Source: Anaerolineae bacterium | Lineage (GTDB): Bacteria > Chloroflexota > Anaerolineae > Aggregatilineales > Phototrophicaceae | Assembly (NCBI GenBank): GCA_022842885.1 | Contig: JALHOR010000044.1 | Location: 1 to 40,376 of the forward strand | DNA length: 40,376 nt | Direction of reading: 5' to 3' | Shown: in pieces, positions 32,421-40,376 of the stretch | Layout of the letters: every line of letters begins with the position of its first letter | Position numbering within the stretch: position 1 is the first letter of the stretch | Made by a program: the position numbers and the translations under genes | Notes under the pieces: model-generated | The model's input: only the letters and a program-made list of their open reading frames with translations | Databases searched by the model: none | What the model was told of the DNA's origin: nothing

Positions 32421-35084
32421 TTACCGGATGTCTTGCGGTACATTCTCGCCAACGTAATACACACGGGCATCGCCAAATTCGCAGACAACAGCTAAATAAT
32501 CCATGAATTTTTCTTCGCCCGCTGGCTCGTACTGTTGGCGTTCTGTCGCACCGTACACAATATAATCTATGCCATAACGATTGATAATCTCTAACGCAAT
32601 ATCCCAACGCAAATCGTTATACAAACGCTCTATATCTTGGGCGCGAGTACCCGCAATCTCACTATAGGTTGTGCCGCGCCATTGGCGTTGATGATTTTCC
32701 CAGCCTAATAACGCGGGAATGCCCGTAATGGCAGCCGCCCGCGCATAATATGACCGATAGGCATGTTGAACAGCCTCGACCATAATGACATCTTGCCGAT
32801 TGCCAACGATATTGCTCAAACACATCACCGCTTGATAATCATCGTTGTTCAAGGGCATTCGTGCGCCGCCATCCAATGTCAGCGGGCGTAAATCTTCGGG
32901 TGCTGATGAAAAACGCCCCGTCTCGACCATTGCTCGCGCATGAATCCCCAAAATAGGATACGACAACCCCATGATGAAAATTAAAAATATAATGCTACCG
33001 AAAATCATCCGTGTCACTATGCCCGGACGCGGTGTGTTTTTATCGAGCAGCACGGAATAAATGCCGTAGGCACTGGCAAGGCTAAAGGCAATCCACGCCT
33101 GATAATAAAATTTAAAAATGGTATTGATGCGCGTGCCAAAATTATCGCGTAAATACACAAATTCGGGTACTAGCGTCAGGACGACGCCAATGCCAATGAG
33201 TAGCAATGCAAAACCTGTAGCGGGTGAATATAATATTGTTGGTTGTAAATCGTCGTGGCTTTCGCTGGCTGAATCTGCCGGATGTTTTTGCTTGATTGCC
33301 CGTTTAGGGAACAATCGCGCCACCACAAAAATCAACCCGAAAACGAGCAAGAGTGTGGTGGGCAGATATGCCAAACGGCGCGAAATCACGCCGGGAATGA
33401 TGACGTTCCAACCACCATTTTGTTCCACGAAGCCCTGAATCGCGCTGTTAAATTGGGGAATCAGGGCGCCAAAAATCGTGAGCGCCAACATGAAAATCAC
33501 CAATACTGCGACGACACTTCCGGCTGTCCATACCCCTAAAGACCAATTTAGGCGGCGCTGCTGGCTGCCGCGCCACAGTTCGATGATGACAAAACCAATT
33601 AGGATGAGTAGTAGCGGTCCAAACATCAGGAAAAAGTGGTGAAAATGGGTTGGGTACAACAAGTTGGGCAAGATGCCGGCTGCCTGTGACCGGAAACTGA
33701 TGAAGAAGGGCAAATAGGCAAAGATGGCGATTATCAACAGCGACGCGCCAAAACCGATGAGCGATAACCAATCGCCTATGTGCAAACGCCCATCCATCCC
33801 ACGAATCAAGCGCCGCAGTGCTTCTGCACCCACCAACACCACCAAATAAATGGGTCCATCCCAAGTGTTCAGGAAAATCAGCCCGCCAATCACCACACCA
33901 TAAAATAAAATATGATAGCGCGATGGGGCGTGTTCGCTGAGGACGATATGGAGCGCCAAGCCCAACACCATCACCACAAACGGCAATGCCAATACATGCG
34001 GATGATTATCGCCTAGCAAAAAGCTGAACATCGGAAATTCATCAATGGGTTGGGCGAAATCGGCAATGCTGCCATCCAATTGATAATCGGTCAGCACACG
34101 ACTAGCCCGGAAAAACCACCAATAGCCCCATGTTTCCGAATTGGTGATACTCAGTGTTGGATTGAGTTGGCTATAACCGGTTTGGTCTAAGTCTGTGCGT
34201 TCTTGTGTTCCCCAAAAATCAAAATATTCGGCAGGCATCGCCCGCGATTGATAGGGCATTTCGATGAGGGGGAATTGGAAATTACCGATGAATAACAACA
34301 GCACCGTTGCTAACAACCCGGTAAAAATAGGTGTTCCGCGCCCAGAACGAAATAATTGCTCAAAGATGCTGGATACAATGCCCTTTGCCTGAATTTTTTC
34401 CGGTGCTTCTGGCTCATCGGCTTGTAATTCGCGGGAGCGCACAAGATTATAGCCAATTCCAAAGGCGTTCAATCCCGTCAGGGCGAACCACAGGGCGACG
34501 GTCATACTAAAGCCAATTGTGCTGCTGACACCACTGAGCATACTCAACATGGCGGACAGCACATAGCCAAAATAATAATAACTGATAGAGTAGCCCGCCA
34601 TCCAAGGGTCATTCGGTGGGAAAATTTCGCTCCGCATGATGCCACTGATGAAGGCAAGTTCCATGGGTTTTTCGGTGGTGGAGGTATCATTCTGGTAAGC
34701 ACGAAAGATTGTCCAGCCTAAAAACAGCGCAAAAAACAAAATTTCAGCAACAATGATTACGGTGCTATTTTCGCGCCAATATGCCCGCAGCTTAAACCGT
34801 TCTCCACTCCAAAAAGCGACTAGCGATAGCAGCACAATGATTAATACTGCCAGCAGCATCCCGCCGGGGGTATTCTTCAGCAACCCCAAACTTGCTAGCA
34901 ACCAAAAGATGAAGCCTATCAGCAGTAAGCCAGTAGTGCGTGCCAGCGTATAGCCTTTATCGGGCAATTTGCCGAGCAAGCGCCAACACAGCGGCAGCAC
35001 TGCCCAACCCGCCACCGTGACGAGCAGCCACCATGATAAAAATAGTCCACCTTCGCGCAGGAACCAATCCAGAATCATGTTCAT
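32421..35084 (-). CDS. Chlor_Arch_YYY/DUF2298 membrane protein, stand-alone form
   Basis: This 887-residue, very hydrophobic protein is of the size expected for the single-domain class of TIGR03662 (PF10060). Motifs seen: EKPMELAF (138-145), FPPNDPW (155-161), the name-giving YYYFG (169-173), GDNHPH (358-363) and NTIFKFYYQAW (654-664). GWENHQRQWRG lies in the soluble end. The last roughly 150 residues form an extracytoplasmic domain shared with GT-C proteins. Biochemical function is not known for the family; the arrangement of acidic and His-rich loops suggests a glycosyltransferase-like enzyme. It starts nine bases after the stop of its larger paralogue (Met1 or Met3, no clear ribosome-binding site). 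Confidence 0.9.
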   Translation of the reverse strand: MNMILDWFLREGGLFLSWWLLVTVAGWAVLPLCWRLLGKLPDKGYTLARTTGLLLIGFIFWLLASLGLLKNTPGGMLLAVLIIVLLSLVAFWSGERFKLRAYWRENSTVIIVAEILFFALFLGWTIFRAYQNDTSTTEKPMELAFISGIMRSEIFPPNDPWMAGYSISYYYFGYVLSAMLSMLSGVSSTIGFSMTVALWFALTGLNAFGIGYNLVRSRELQADEPEAPEKIQAKGIVSSIFEQLFRSGRGTPIFTGLLATVLLLFIGNFQFPLIEMPYQSRAMPAEYFDFWGTQERTDLDQTGYSQLNPTLSITNSETWGYWWFFRASRVLTDYQLDGSIADFAQPIDEFPMFSFLLGDNHPHVLALPFVVMVLGLALHIVLSEHAPSRYHILFYGVVIGGLIFLNTWDGPIYLVVLVGAEALRRLIRGMDGRLHIGDWLSLIGFGASLLIIAIFAYLPFFISFRSQAAGILPNLLYPTHFHHFFLMFGPLLLILIGFVIIELWRGSQQRRLNWSLGVWTAGSVVAVLVIFMLALTIFGALIPQFNSAIQGFVEQNGGWNVIIPGVISRRLAYLPTTLLLVFGLIFVVARLFPKRAIKQKHPADSASESHDDLQPTILYSPATGFALLLIGIGVVLTLVPEFVYLRDNFGTRINTIFKFYYQAWIAFSLASAYGIYSVLLDKNTPRPGIVTRMIFGSIIFLIFIMGLSYPILGIHARAMVETGRFSSAPEDLRPLTLDGGARMPLNNDDYQAVMCLSNIVGNRQDVIMVEAVQHAYRSYYARAAAITGIPALLGWENHQRQWRGTTYSEIAGTRAQDIERLYNDLRWDIALEIINRYGIDYIVYGATERQQYEPAGEEKFMDYLAVVCEFGDARVYYVGENVPQDIR

Positions 35085-35093
35085 AAATTGTTA

Positions 35094-38000
35094 TCACCGA
35101 TTTTCAAAGGCATAGTCGTCTAGTGCAGTGCGATTCACTTCGTAAATGATGCCGCCGTCTTGGTCAAATACGGGCGTTATCAAACCCAATGCTACCATTT
35201 GTTCAAATTTAGTGATGCCTTCAGGTGTGGCGGCAGCACGCTCCATCGGGGCGACGATAATATACTGTACAGCGTAATGCCGCAGAATCCTCACTGCGCC
35301 GACAATATCTGCCGTGTTATAAAAATATTTGATGTTGTATTCGCGTTGTTCCACCAAGCGCGTCAGTGGGTCAAAAGTGCGCTGTTGGCGTTGATGAAAA
35401 TTCCAGCCCAGAACCGACGGCAATCCGGTATTGATGGCGATACGTCCGTTCCAGCGGTATTCGCTGACGATGCTGCGCCCTTCCATGATGGTCGGTGAGC
35501 CTTGGACATTTTCTTGCAACCAGCGAATGATGGCGTAATCTACGCGCAAATCAATGGATTCGGGATAATCCATCAGTTGATGCGAAGCATATTGCATGTA
35601 ATCCATGCCGTTCAGCGTCAGGGGCATATCAAAGGTCATCCGGTCAAAAGAGCGCCCGCGAGTTGCCATAATTGGGAACATCAATGCCACCATCACGAGC
35701 AGCATCAGCGGCACATACCAGACCACACGCCAACGATTCCACCAGTTATCCGATGCTTGAAACAACCACGCGAAGGCTGCCCCGCCGACAACGCTGAAGA
35801 TGACCCATGCTTGCATGTAAAATTTAAAGACCGTATTTTGTCGCCCAATATCGCCGCCCAAAACAACAATTTCGACTGCCAACGTCAGCGATAGAGCAAA
35901 TCCGGCTAAAACGAGAACATATTGCATTGGGAGGGATTGTCCCCGCCGGAAGAACAGCGGCACAATCCACAGAATAAGGGGCAGCACAATCAGCATCACT
36001 TGATAGCTAATGAGCGCAGCTAACAAAGCAAAAATGAAGATACTAATCAGTGCGAAACCTGCTAAAAATAGCCAATTTTCCTGCCCACGCAGTTCCCGCA
36101 CTTTGACAGAGCGCAGCCAGCGGGCAGTTTCCCATAATAGCAGCGAAATGAGCAGAAACAAAAACAGCCCGTGAATATCCCAATATGCCCATAAGGGCGT
36201 TTTACCCCCATCCCAAGGGAGAACGCTGCCATAGGTTGCGGCGTACCACGAGGTATAGGGGATAGCGGCGGCAAAACTGATAATGACGAACCCGCCTACT
36301 ATTGCCAACAAATCCAACACAGCCCACCGATTAAAAACTCGCGTTATCGGATGATGCCATTGGGTCTGCTGCTGCCAGCGTAACCACCACGCAAATCCCA
36401 AGCCCGCCACGCTCAAGACCATGAAGGAGGGCCAATCCCAAGTATTAATGGCTCGCATCATGCCCACAATGGTCGCGCCGAATGCCAATGATAAAAACGT
36501 TGCCACAATGCCGCGCCGATTTTCTTTTGCCAACATCAATTCGTTGAATAACCAACCAATCGCAAACAGCATCACCGGCAAATTGATCATGTGGGCGTGC
36601 AAATCACCGTATAAGAATGTGAAATAGGGCATTTCGGTAATCGCATTGCCCTCAACGCCCGGTGTTTCTGCCAACACCCGTGAGGGTCCCCAGTACCAAC
36701 GGTCAGAGCCAATGGGCAAGGGTGCGCCGCCTAAAAGTCGCCCAATGCCGTTCAATAGACTGGAGATGAGTGATGTTGAATTATGAAATTCGTAAGCCAC
36801 TTTATCCAGAATATTGGCATTGGTGGCACGCATTTGGATGTCCACCACATCTTCTGGCGGCGGCTGAATGCCATATTGGGTGATATATTGGTCAGTGAAA
36901 TATTGTTCCATGCCTGTCGGTGTTCGGTAGCCGCCTAACTGCGCGATACCGATACCCAACACGCGAATCGTATCCAGATTGCCAAGCAGCACACACAAGA
37001 GCATGGCGGCAATGCCAGCAGCATACGGATTACCGAGGCGGCGGGGCGTGTGGTTATCATACACCGCCTGAAGGTTGCGTTCTTTCCAAGCAGCAACGAT
37101 GTTATAAGCCGCTGCAAATGCGCCGATGCCTGTCAATGCAAATAACGTGGGGATAATCAGGTTATAGGCGAAGGCAGGCACCAGTTTCAACAGCAGCACG
37201 GGTGAACCAACCAGCACAAAGCCGAAATAATAGTAATTGATATAGCCACCGCTGTACCAAGGGTCAATCGGCGGGAAAACTGTGCTGCGGAGGACGCCAT
37301 TAAAAAATGCAAAATCCATCGGCTTTTCGCCGCCTTTGGCGAAGTGCCACAGGTCAGGGTTGGTCAGCCGGATGACGATAAAGAAGCCGAACAAGAGCAG
37401 CGTCAAAATCTCGACGCTAAGAATGTAACCATGTTTTTCGCGGATAAATGCCAGAATTTCGCCGCGTTTACGCCAACCAAGCAGCACACTGAGCAGGGTC
37501 ACTAGCAACAGCGCAATCAACACTCCGGTTTGTGACCATAATGGAATTTTTGCGCTGGAAACCACCCAACTGAAATACGAGATAAGAAATAATCCAGCAA
37601 ATTTAGCGAAAGCATACCCCCGGTCATGCAAGCCCGGCAACAGCACGAATAGTAACGGAAACGCCGCGAAACCGAAAAGTATCAGCGTCAGCCACCATGC
37701 TACCACGCCGACTACCTGATTCGTGTTGAGCAAACTATCACTATCGAAACGGTCTGACCAAGTGCCGCCCGCTTGCTGCTGTGCTAATGTTTCCGGTGTG
37801 AGCATTAAATGAGTTGGAGCATCATCAGTTTGCAGCGTGTTCCAATAGACCACACCTAGCAAATTTGCGCCAACATCGGTTGAACCCGTGTTAAATACAT
37901 CGTTGACCGTCGCTAGCGGCACACTGTTCAGCACAAATTCAATGCGTGCCGGGTCATAATCGGCGGTTTTCTTGAAGACAAACACTGCCGGATGGTCGTA

Positions 38001-40376
38001 GACATGGAAAGCCTCATCGGCTTCAAATTCGTTGAACCATTGCGGCGAGTTATAAATGGGCAGATGTTGGTCAGAGACACTTAAGCCACCCAATTCAAAA
38101 CTTTCATCAAAGACCGCGACCAGTTCATACCCTAATTTTCCAGCAAACAATTCTTCGTAATATAACGAAGTCAGCGGAAAACGTAACCGATTACGCGGTT
38201 CGGTATCATAAAAACGATTGCTGGTGATGGTCAGATAATCGCCAACATGCAGCCCACCGATGAGATTTTCGCGTTTGAGCGTGTCATCGACTGGATAAGA
38301 CATCGCTAAATCATACGACTGCACCAATCCCCACCACGATTCGCGCCCTTTACAATCATCATAGCCGACAAGTCCCGATGGCGGGTTGTCATCCAAGGTG
38401 ATGCCGAGTGGCAATGTACAGACACGGGTCGAAGTCAGGCGGTCATCCCAATCACCTTCGGTCAAAACCACTGCCCCGGCGCTGACGAAAGAGCCATTCA
38501 GCGATTCGGCTTTGAAGACATAGCGTTGTCCCGCCTTAAATGTAATCGGGAAATTCAGCGGAATTTCGTATGCCGAACCCAAAATATGTTCAGTGCGCGG
38601 CATATGGATGGTTAAAGTCCCCATTGCTAGGGGTTCATCGGCGTCTACTTCCGCAATCGAAATATACAGCGTTTCGGCATCGGCATCATCGTCCATGTCG
38701 CCCAAATGCGGCGAATACACCGAACTGGCAGTGCCATCTACCGGAGCCACAAATTCGACCATATAGGGTTGGTTGGGCAGATATTGCGTTGCTGATTCAA
38801 ACATGACTGTAGGCGTATTCATTGCCCCTGAAGCGCCTTTGTTTTGAACCGCGATATTGATTAAGGGCGTGCCTTCTGGCGCATCGTCCAAACGAATCGA
38901 AAAATCGCCGGAAATATTTTCCCACAACCAATGTGCTGCTTGCACACGGGTGAGTTGATTGCGGTAGATGTTGGTGAACATCAAACCCCAAACAACGGTG
39001 AACACGGCGACGAAGCCCCCTAAAATCACAGCCCGCCGCTGGAAATTGGGCAGTAACGCCGCTGCCAGCAAAATAATTGCTGTAATTCCGGCAACTGTGC
39101 TGGTCGTGGTCATAGCTTGGGCATTAACCAACAGGAAAATCGGCACAGCACCCAAAATACTGGCGAAGGTGATGAGCAGAAAGCGCGTGAGCAAAATATC
39201 TTTGCCATGCCGCTGGGCTTGCTTGATTAACTCAAAAACCGTCCATGCTGCCAATACTGCCAACGCTGGATACAGCGGCAGATAATAGCGCATGGTCATC
39301 ACCCATTGGCGTCCCATATACAGGAAATAGACCAAAACCCACGCCACTAAAATTGCGTTGCGGGTGGCAAATAGTTTGCCGCGCAGTAGTTGATAAGTTG
39401 CCCATATGCAGCCAACCCACGCCATGATGCCCGCTGCGATACCAATGCCCCATAACAGCATATCTTTCAGCGGGAAAATATAGGATGGGCGGGCGAGCCA
39501 CTGCCAATTGGGGGGGCTATCCACATTACCGCTGACGCCATATGCCGCACTCAGCACATCGGCAGTGAGCCAGCGTTCATCAATAAGAATATTCCAAAAA
39601 TTAGGACCCTGAAAAGCATACGGATTACAAATGCGAAACACTAAAACAGTGACAACACCTGCCAGAAAAACACCCACGATGGCGCGACTGATAATCATTT
39701 GTCTATCGTGCCACGCGAGGCGCTTATCAAATCCCGGCAGCGAATACAACATTCCTGCCAGTACAATCACCCCGGCTAACGGCAGAATGTTGATGCGCCC
39801 GGACATTGCCGCGCCTAGCCCAATGCCAAACACAATAAAATGCCCATAAAAGGGCAAGCCAGCGAAAAAATCGCGGCGCAGACGAGTATAACGGCTGCTG
39901 AGAACACCTGCTGCCGCCCACAATGCTACTGCCACAAAAAAAGTGGTGATGGCGTTGACCGTGCCAAAATGCGCTTTTTGAATCGCTAATGGAAAAGCCG
40001 CATAGAGCAGCGCCGCCAGCAAGCCCACACCGCGCCCATGCAGCCGCGACCCAATGAAAAAAATCAATAAAACAGTGCCACAATCAAACAATGCTGAAAA
40101 GAAACGCCAAACTAAGGGACCCCCTTGAAAATCAAACGGGGCAATATTGAGGGCGGTTTGTTGCGCGACCAATTGGCTGCCGAAATGGGCGATAAATAAT
40201 GGCAGTGTACCGTAAGCATAAAACCCGGCTCCGGCATTATGGGGATTCAGCGGCGAACAATCTGTATCGAAATAACCGCCGCTGCCCGCGCTGGCTGGAT
40301 TGAGCGCGTTGCAGCGCATTCGTTGGACTTCTGGTGAAGCAATGCTCTCTAATAAGACGGTGCTGCCTGTGAGGAG
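35094..40376 (-). CDS. GT39 glycosyltransferase fused to Chlor_Arch_YYY/DUF2298 (5' end outside window)
   Basis: The frame is open through the right window edge. The first Met inside is at 40319, but 19 more codons precede it without a stop, so the N-terminus is missing. Numbering from that Met (1741 residues), about 1-450 is a GT39-type membrane region with FYAYGTLPLF near its start and TRVQAAHWLWENI at its end. About 450-850 is a beta-rich extracytoplasmic region, and about 870-1741 is a full YYY domain. That domain carries EKPMDFAF, FPPIDPW, YYYFG (1029-1033), GDLHAH (1238-1243), NTVFKFYMQAW (1495-1505) and GWNFHQRQ. The YYY half is a clear paralogue of the next gene in the operon. The missing segment would contain the first GT-C catalytic loop. 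Confidence 0.88.
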   Translation of the reverse strand, partial: LLTGSTVLLESIASPEVQRMRCNALNPASAGSGGYFDTDCSPLNPHNAGAGFYAYGTLPLFIAHFGSQLVAQQTALNIAPFDFQGGPLVWRFFSALFDCGTVLLIFFIGSRLHGRGVGLLAALLYAAFPLAIQKAHFGTVNAITTFFVAVALWAAAGVLSSRYTRLRRDFFAGLPFYGHFIVFGIGLGAAMSGRINILPLAGVIVLAGMLYSLPGFDKRLAWHDRQMIISRAIVGVFLAGVVTVLVFRICNPYAFQGPNFWNILIDERWLTADVLSAAYGVSGNVDSPPNWQWLARPSYIFPLKDMLLWGIGIAAGIMAWVGCIWATYQLLRGKLFATRNAILVAWVLVYFLYMGRQWVMTMRYYLPLYPALAVLAAWTVFELIKQAQRHGKDILLTRFLLITFASILGAVPIFLLVNAQAMTTTSTVAGITAIILLAAALLPNFQRRAVILGGFVAVFTVVWGLMFTNIYRNQLTRVQAAHWLWENISGDFSIRLDDAPEGTPLINIAVQNKGASGAMNTPTVMFESATQYLPNQPYMVEFVAPVDGTASSVYSPHLGDMDDDADAETLYISIAEVDADEPLAMGTLTIHMPRTEHILGSAYEIPLNFPITFKAGQRYVFKAESLNGSFVSAGAVVLTEGDWDDRLTSTRVCTLPLGITLDDNPPSGLVGYDDCKGRESWWGLVQSYDLAMSYPVDDTLKRENLIGGLHVGDYLTITSNRFYDTEPRNRLRFPLTSLYYEELFAGKLGYELVAVFDESFELGGLSVSDQHLPIYNSPQWFNEFEADEAFHVYDHPAVFVFKKTADYDPARIEFVLNSVPLATVNDVFNTGSTDVGANLLGVVYWNTLQTDDAPTHLMLTPETLAQQQAGGTWSDRFDSDSLLNTNQVVGVVAWWLTLILFGFAAFPLLFVLLPGLHDRGYAFAKFAGLFLISYFSWVVSSAKIPLWSQTGVLIALLLVTLLSVLLGWRKRGEILAFIREKHGYILSVEILTLLLFGFFIVIRLTNPDLWHFAKGGEKPMDFAFFNGVLRSTVFPPIDPWYSGGYINYYYFGFVLVGSPVLLLKLVPAFAYNLIIPTLFALTGIGAFAAAYNIVAAWKERNLQAVYDNHTPRRLGNPYAAGIAAMLLCVLLGNLDTIRVLGIGIAQLGGYRTPTGMEQYFTDQYITQYGIQPPPEDVVDIQMRATNANILDKVAYEFHNSTSLISSLLNGIGRLLGGAPLPIGSDRWYWGPSRVLAETPGVEGNAITEMPYFTFLYGDLHAHMINLPVMLFAIGWLFNELMLAKENRRGIVATFLSLAFGATIVGMMRAINTWDWPSFMVLSVAGLGFAWWLRWQQQTQWHHPITRVFNRWAVLDLLAIVGGFVIISFAAAIPYTSWYAATYGSVLPWDGGKTPLWAYWDIHGLFLFLLISLLLWETARWLRSVKVRELRGQENWLFLAGFALISIFIFALLAALISYQVMLIVLPLILWIVPLFFRRGQSLPMQYVLVLAGFALSLTLAVEIVVLGGDIGRQNTVFKFYMQAWVIFSVVGGAAFAWLFQASDNWWNRWRVVWYVPLMLLVMVALMFPIMATRGRSFDRMTFDMPLTLNGMDYMQYASHQLMDYPESIDLRVDYAIIRWLQENVQGSPTIMEGRSIVSEYRWNGRIAINTGLPSVLGWNFHQRQQRTFDPLTRLVEQREYNIKYFYNTADIVGAVRILRHYAVQYIIVAPMERAAATPEGITKFEQMVALGLITPVFDQDGGIIYEVNRTALDDYAFENR

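Noticed and set aside
1..40376. CRISPR array, prophage or restriction/defence cluster
   Set aside because: No regularly spaced direct repeats, no phage structural or integrase genes, and no recognisable defence proteins.

Overview
The window looks like a chromosomal segment from a member of the phylum Chloroflexota, probably Anaerolineae-like. This is inferred from the gene content, not from a marker-gene tree. The pointers are several very large GT-C membrane proteins, two Chlor_Arch_YYY (DUF2298) proteins, an Agl23-like protein, penicillin acylase, Thr/Glu/Ala-rich secreted tails, and BirA without a DNA-binding domain. I see no rRNA operon, CRISPR array, prophage or intact insertion sequence. 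Both edges cut genes.

Layout. 1-6578: envelope glycosylation genes. These are the tail of a probable GT-C protein (+), a GT39-like protein and a 6-pyruvoyl-tetrahydropterin-synthase-related membrane protein (a - strand pair), and a DPM1/DPG-synthase-like GT2 (+). 6579-7291: a gene-free island packed with palindromes and bounded by a 48-bp imperfect inverted repeat. 7292-9013: thiolase and HIT protein (-). 9161-12590: + strand run of a small secreted/membrane protein, a DUF4258/DUF2283 pair, birA, an unknown anchored protein and a small acidic membrane protein. 12648-17075: penicillin acylase (-), STAS-like protein (+) and a secreted TPR protein (-). 17178-20757: gyrA (+) with a structured leader, facing rplY (-) across a shared terminator. 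20762-24581: - strand operon of GH5-like glycosidase, PIG-V-like mannosyltransferase and GH1 beta-glucosidase. 24787-24857: tRNA-Gly(CCC) with a near-consensus promoter and terminator.

25007-40376 is the most striking part: one uninterrupted - strand run with gaps of 3 to 62 bases. In transcription order it encodes a GT39-YYY fusion (cut by the window end), a stand-alone YYY protein, a GT39/Agl23-like protein, an ECF sigma factor, a zinc-finger anti-sigma factor, and an Agl23-like GT-C protein fused to a C-terminal NHL beta-propeller. The set looks like a regulated cell-surface glycan or glycoprotein assembly module. Its chemistry is unknown, and the regulatory link to the sigma factor is inferred from position only.

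Genes elsewhere in the window supply matching activities. The GT2 could make polyprenyl-phosphate sugar donors, the GT-C proteins could use them outside the membrane, and the GH5/GH1 pair could trim or recycle glycans. Housekeeping genes (gyrA, rplY, birA, tRNA-Gly) sit between the accessory blocks. Promoters visible by eye include TTGACA-17-TACAAT (tRNA), TTGACG-17-TAGAAT (rplY) and three extended -10 boxes of the form TGnTATAAT.
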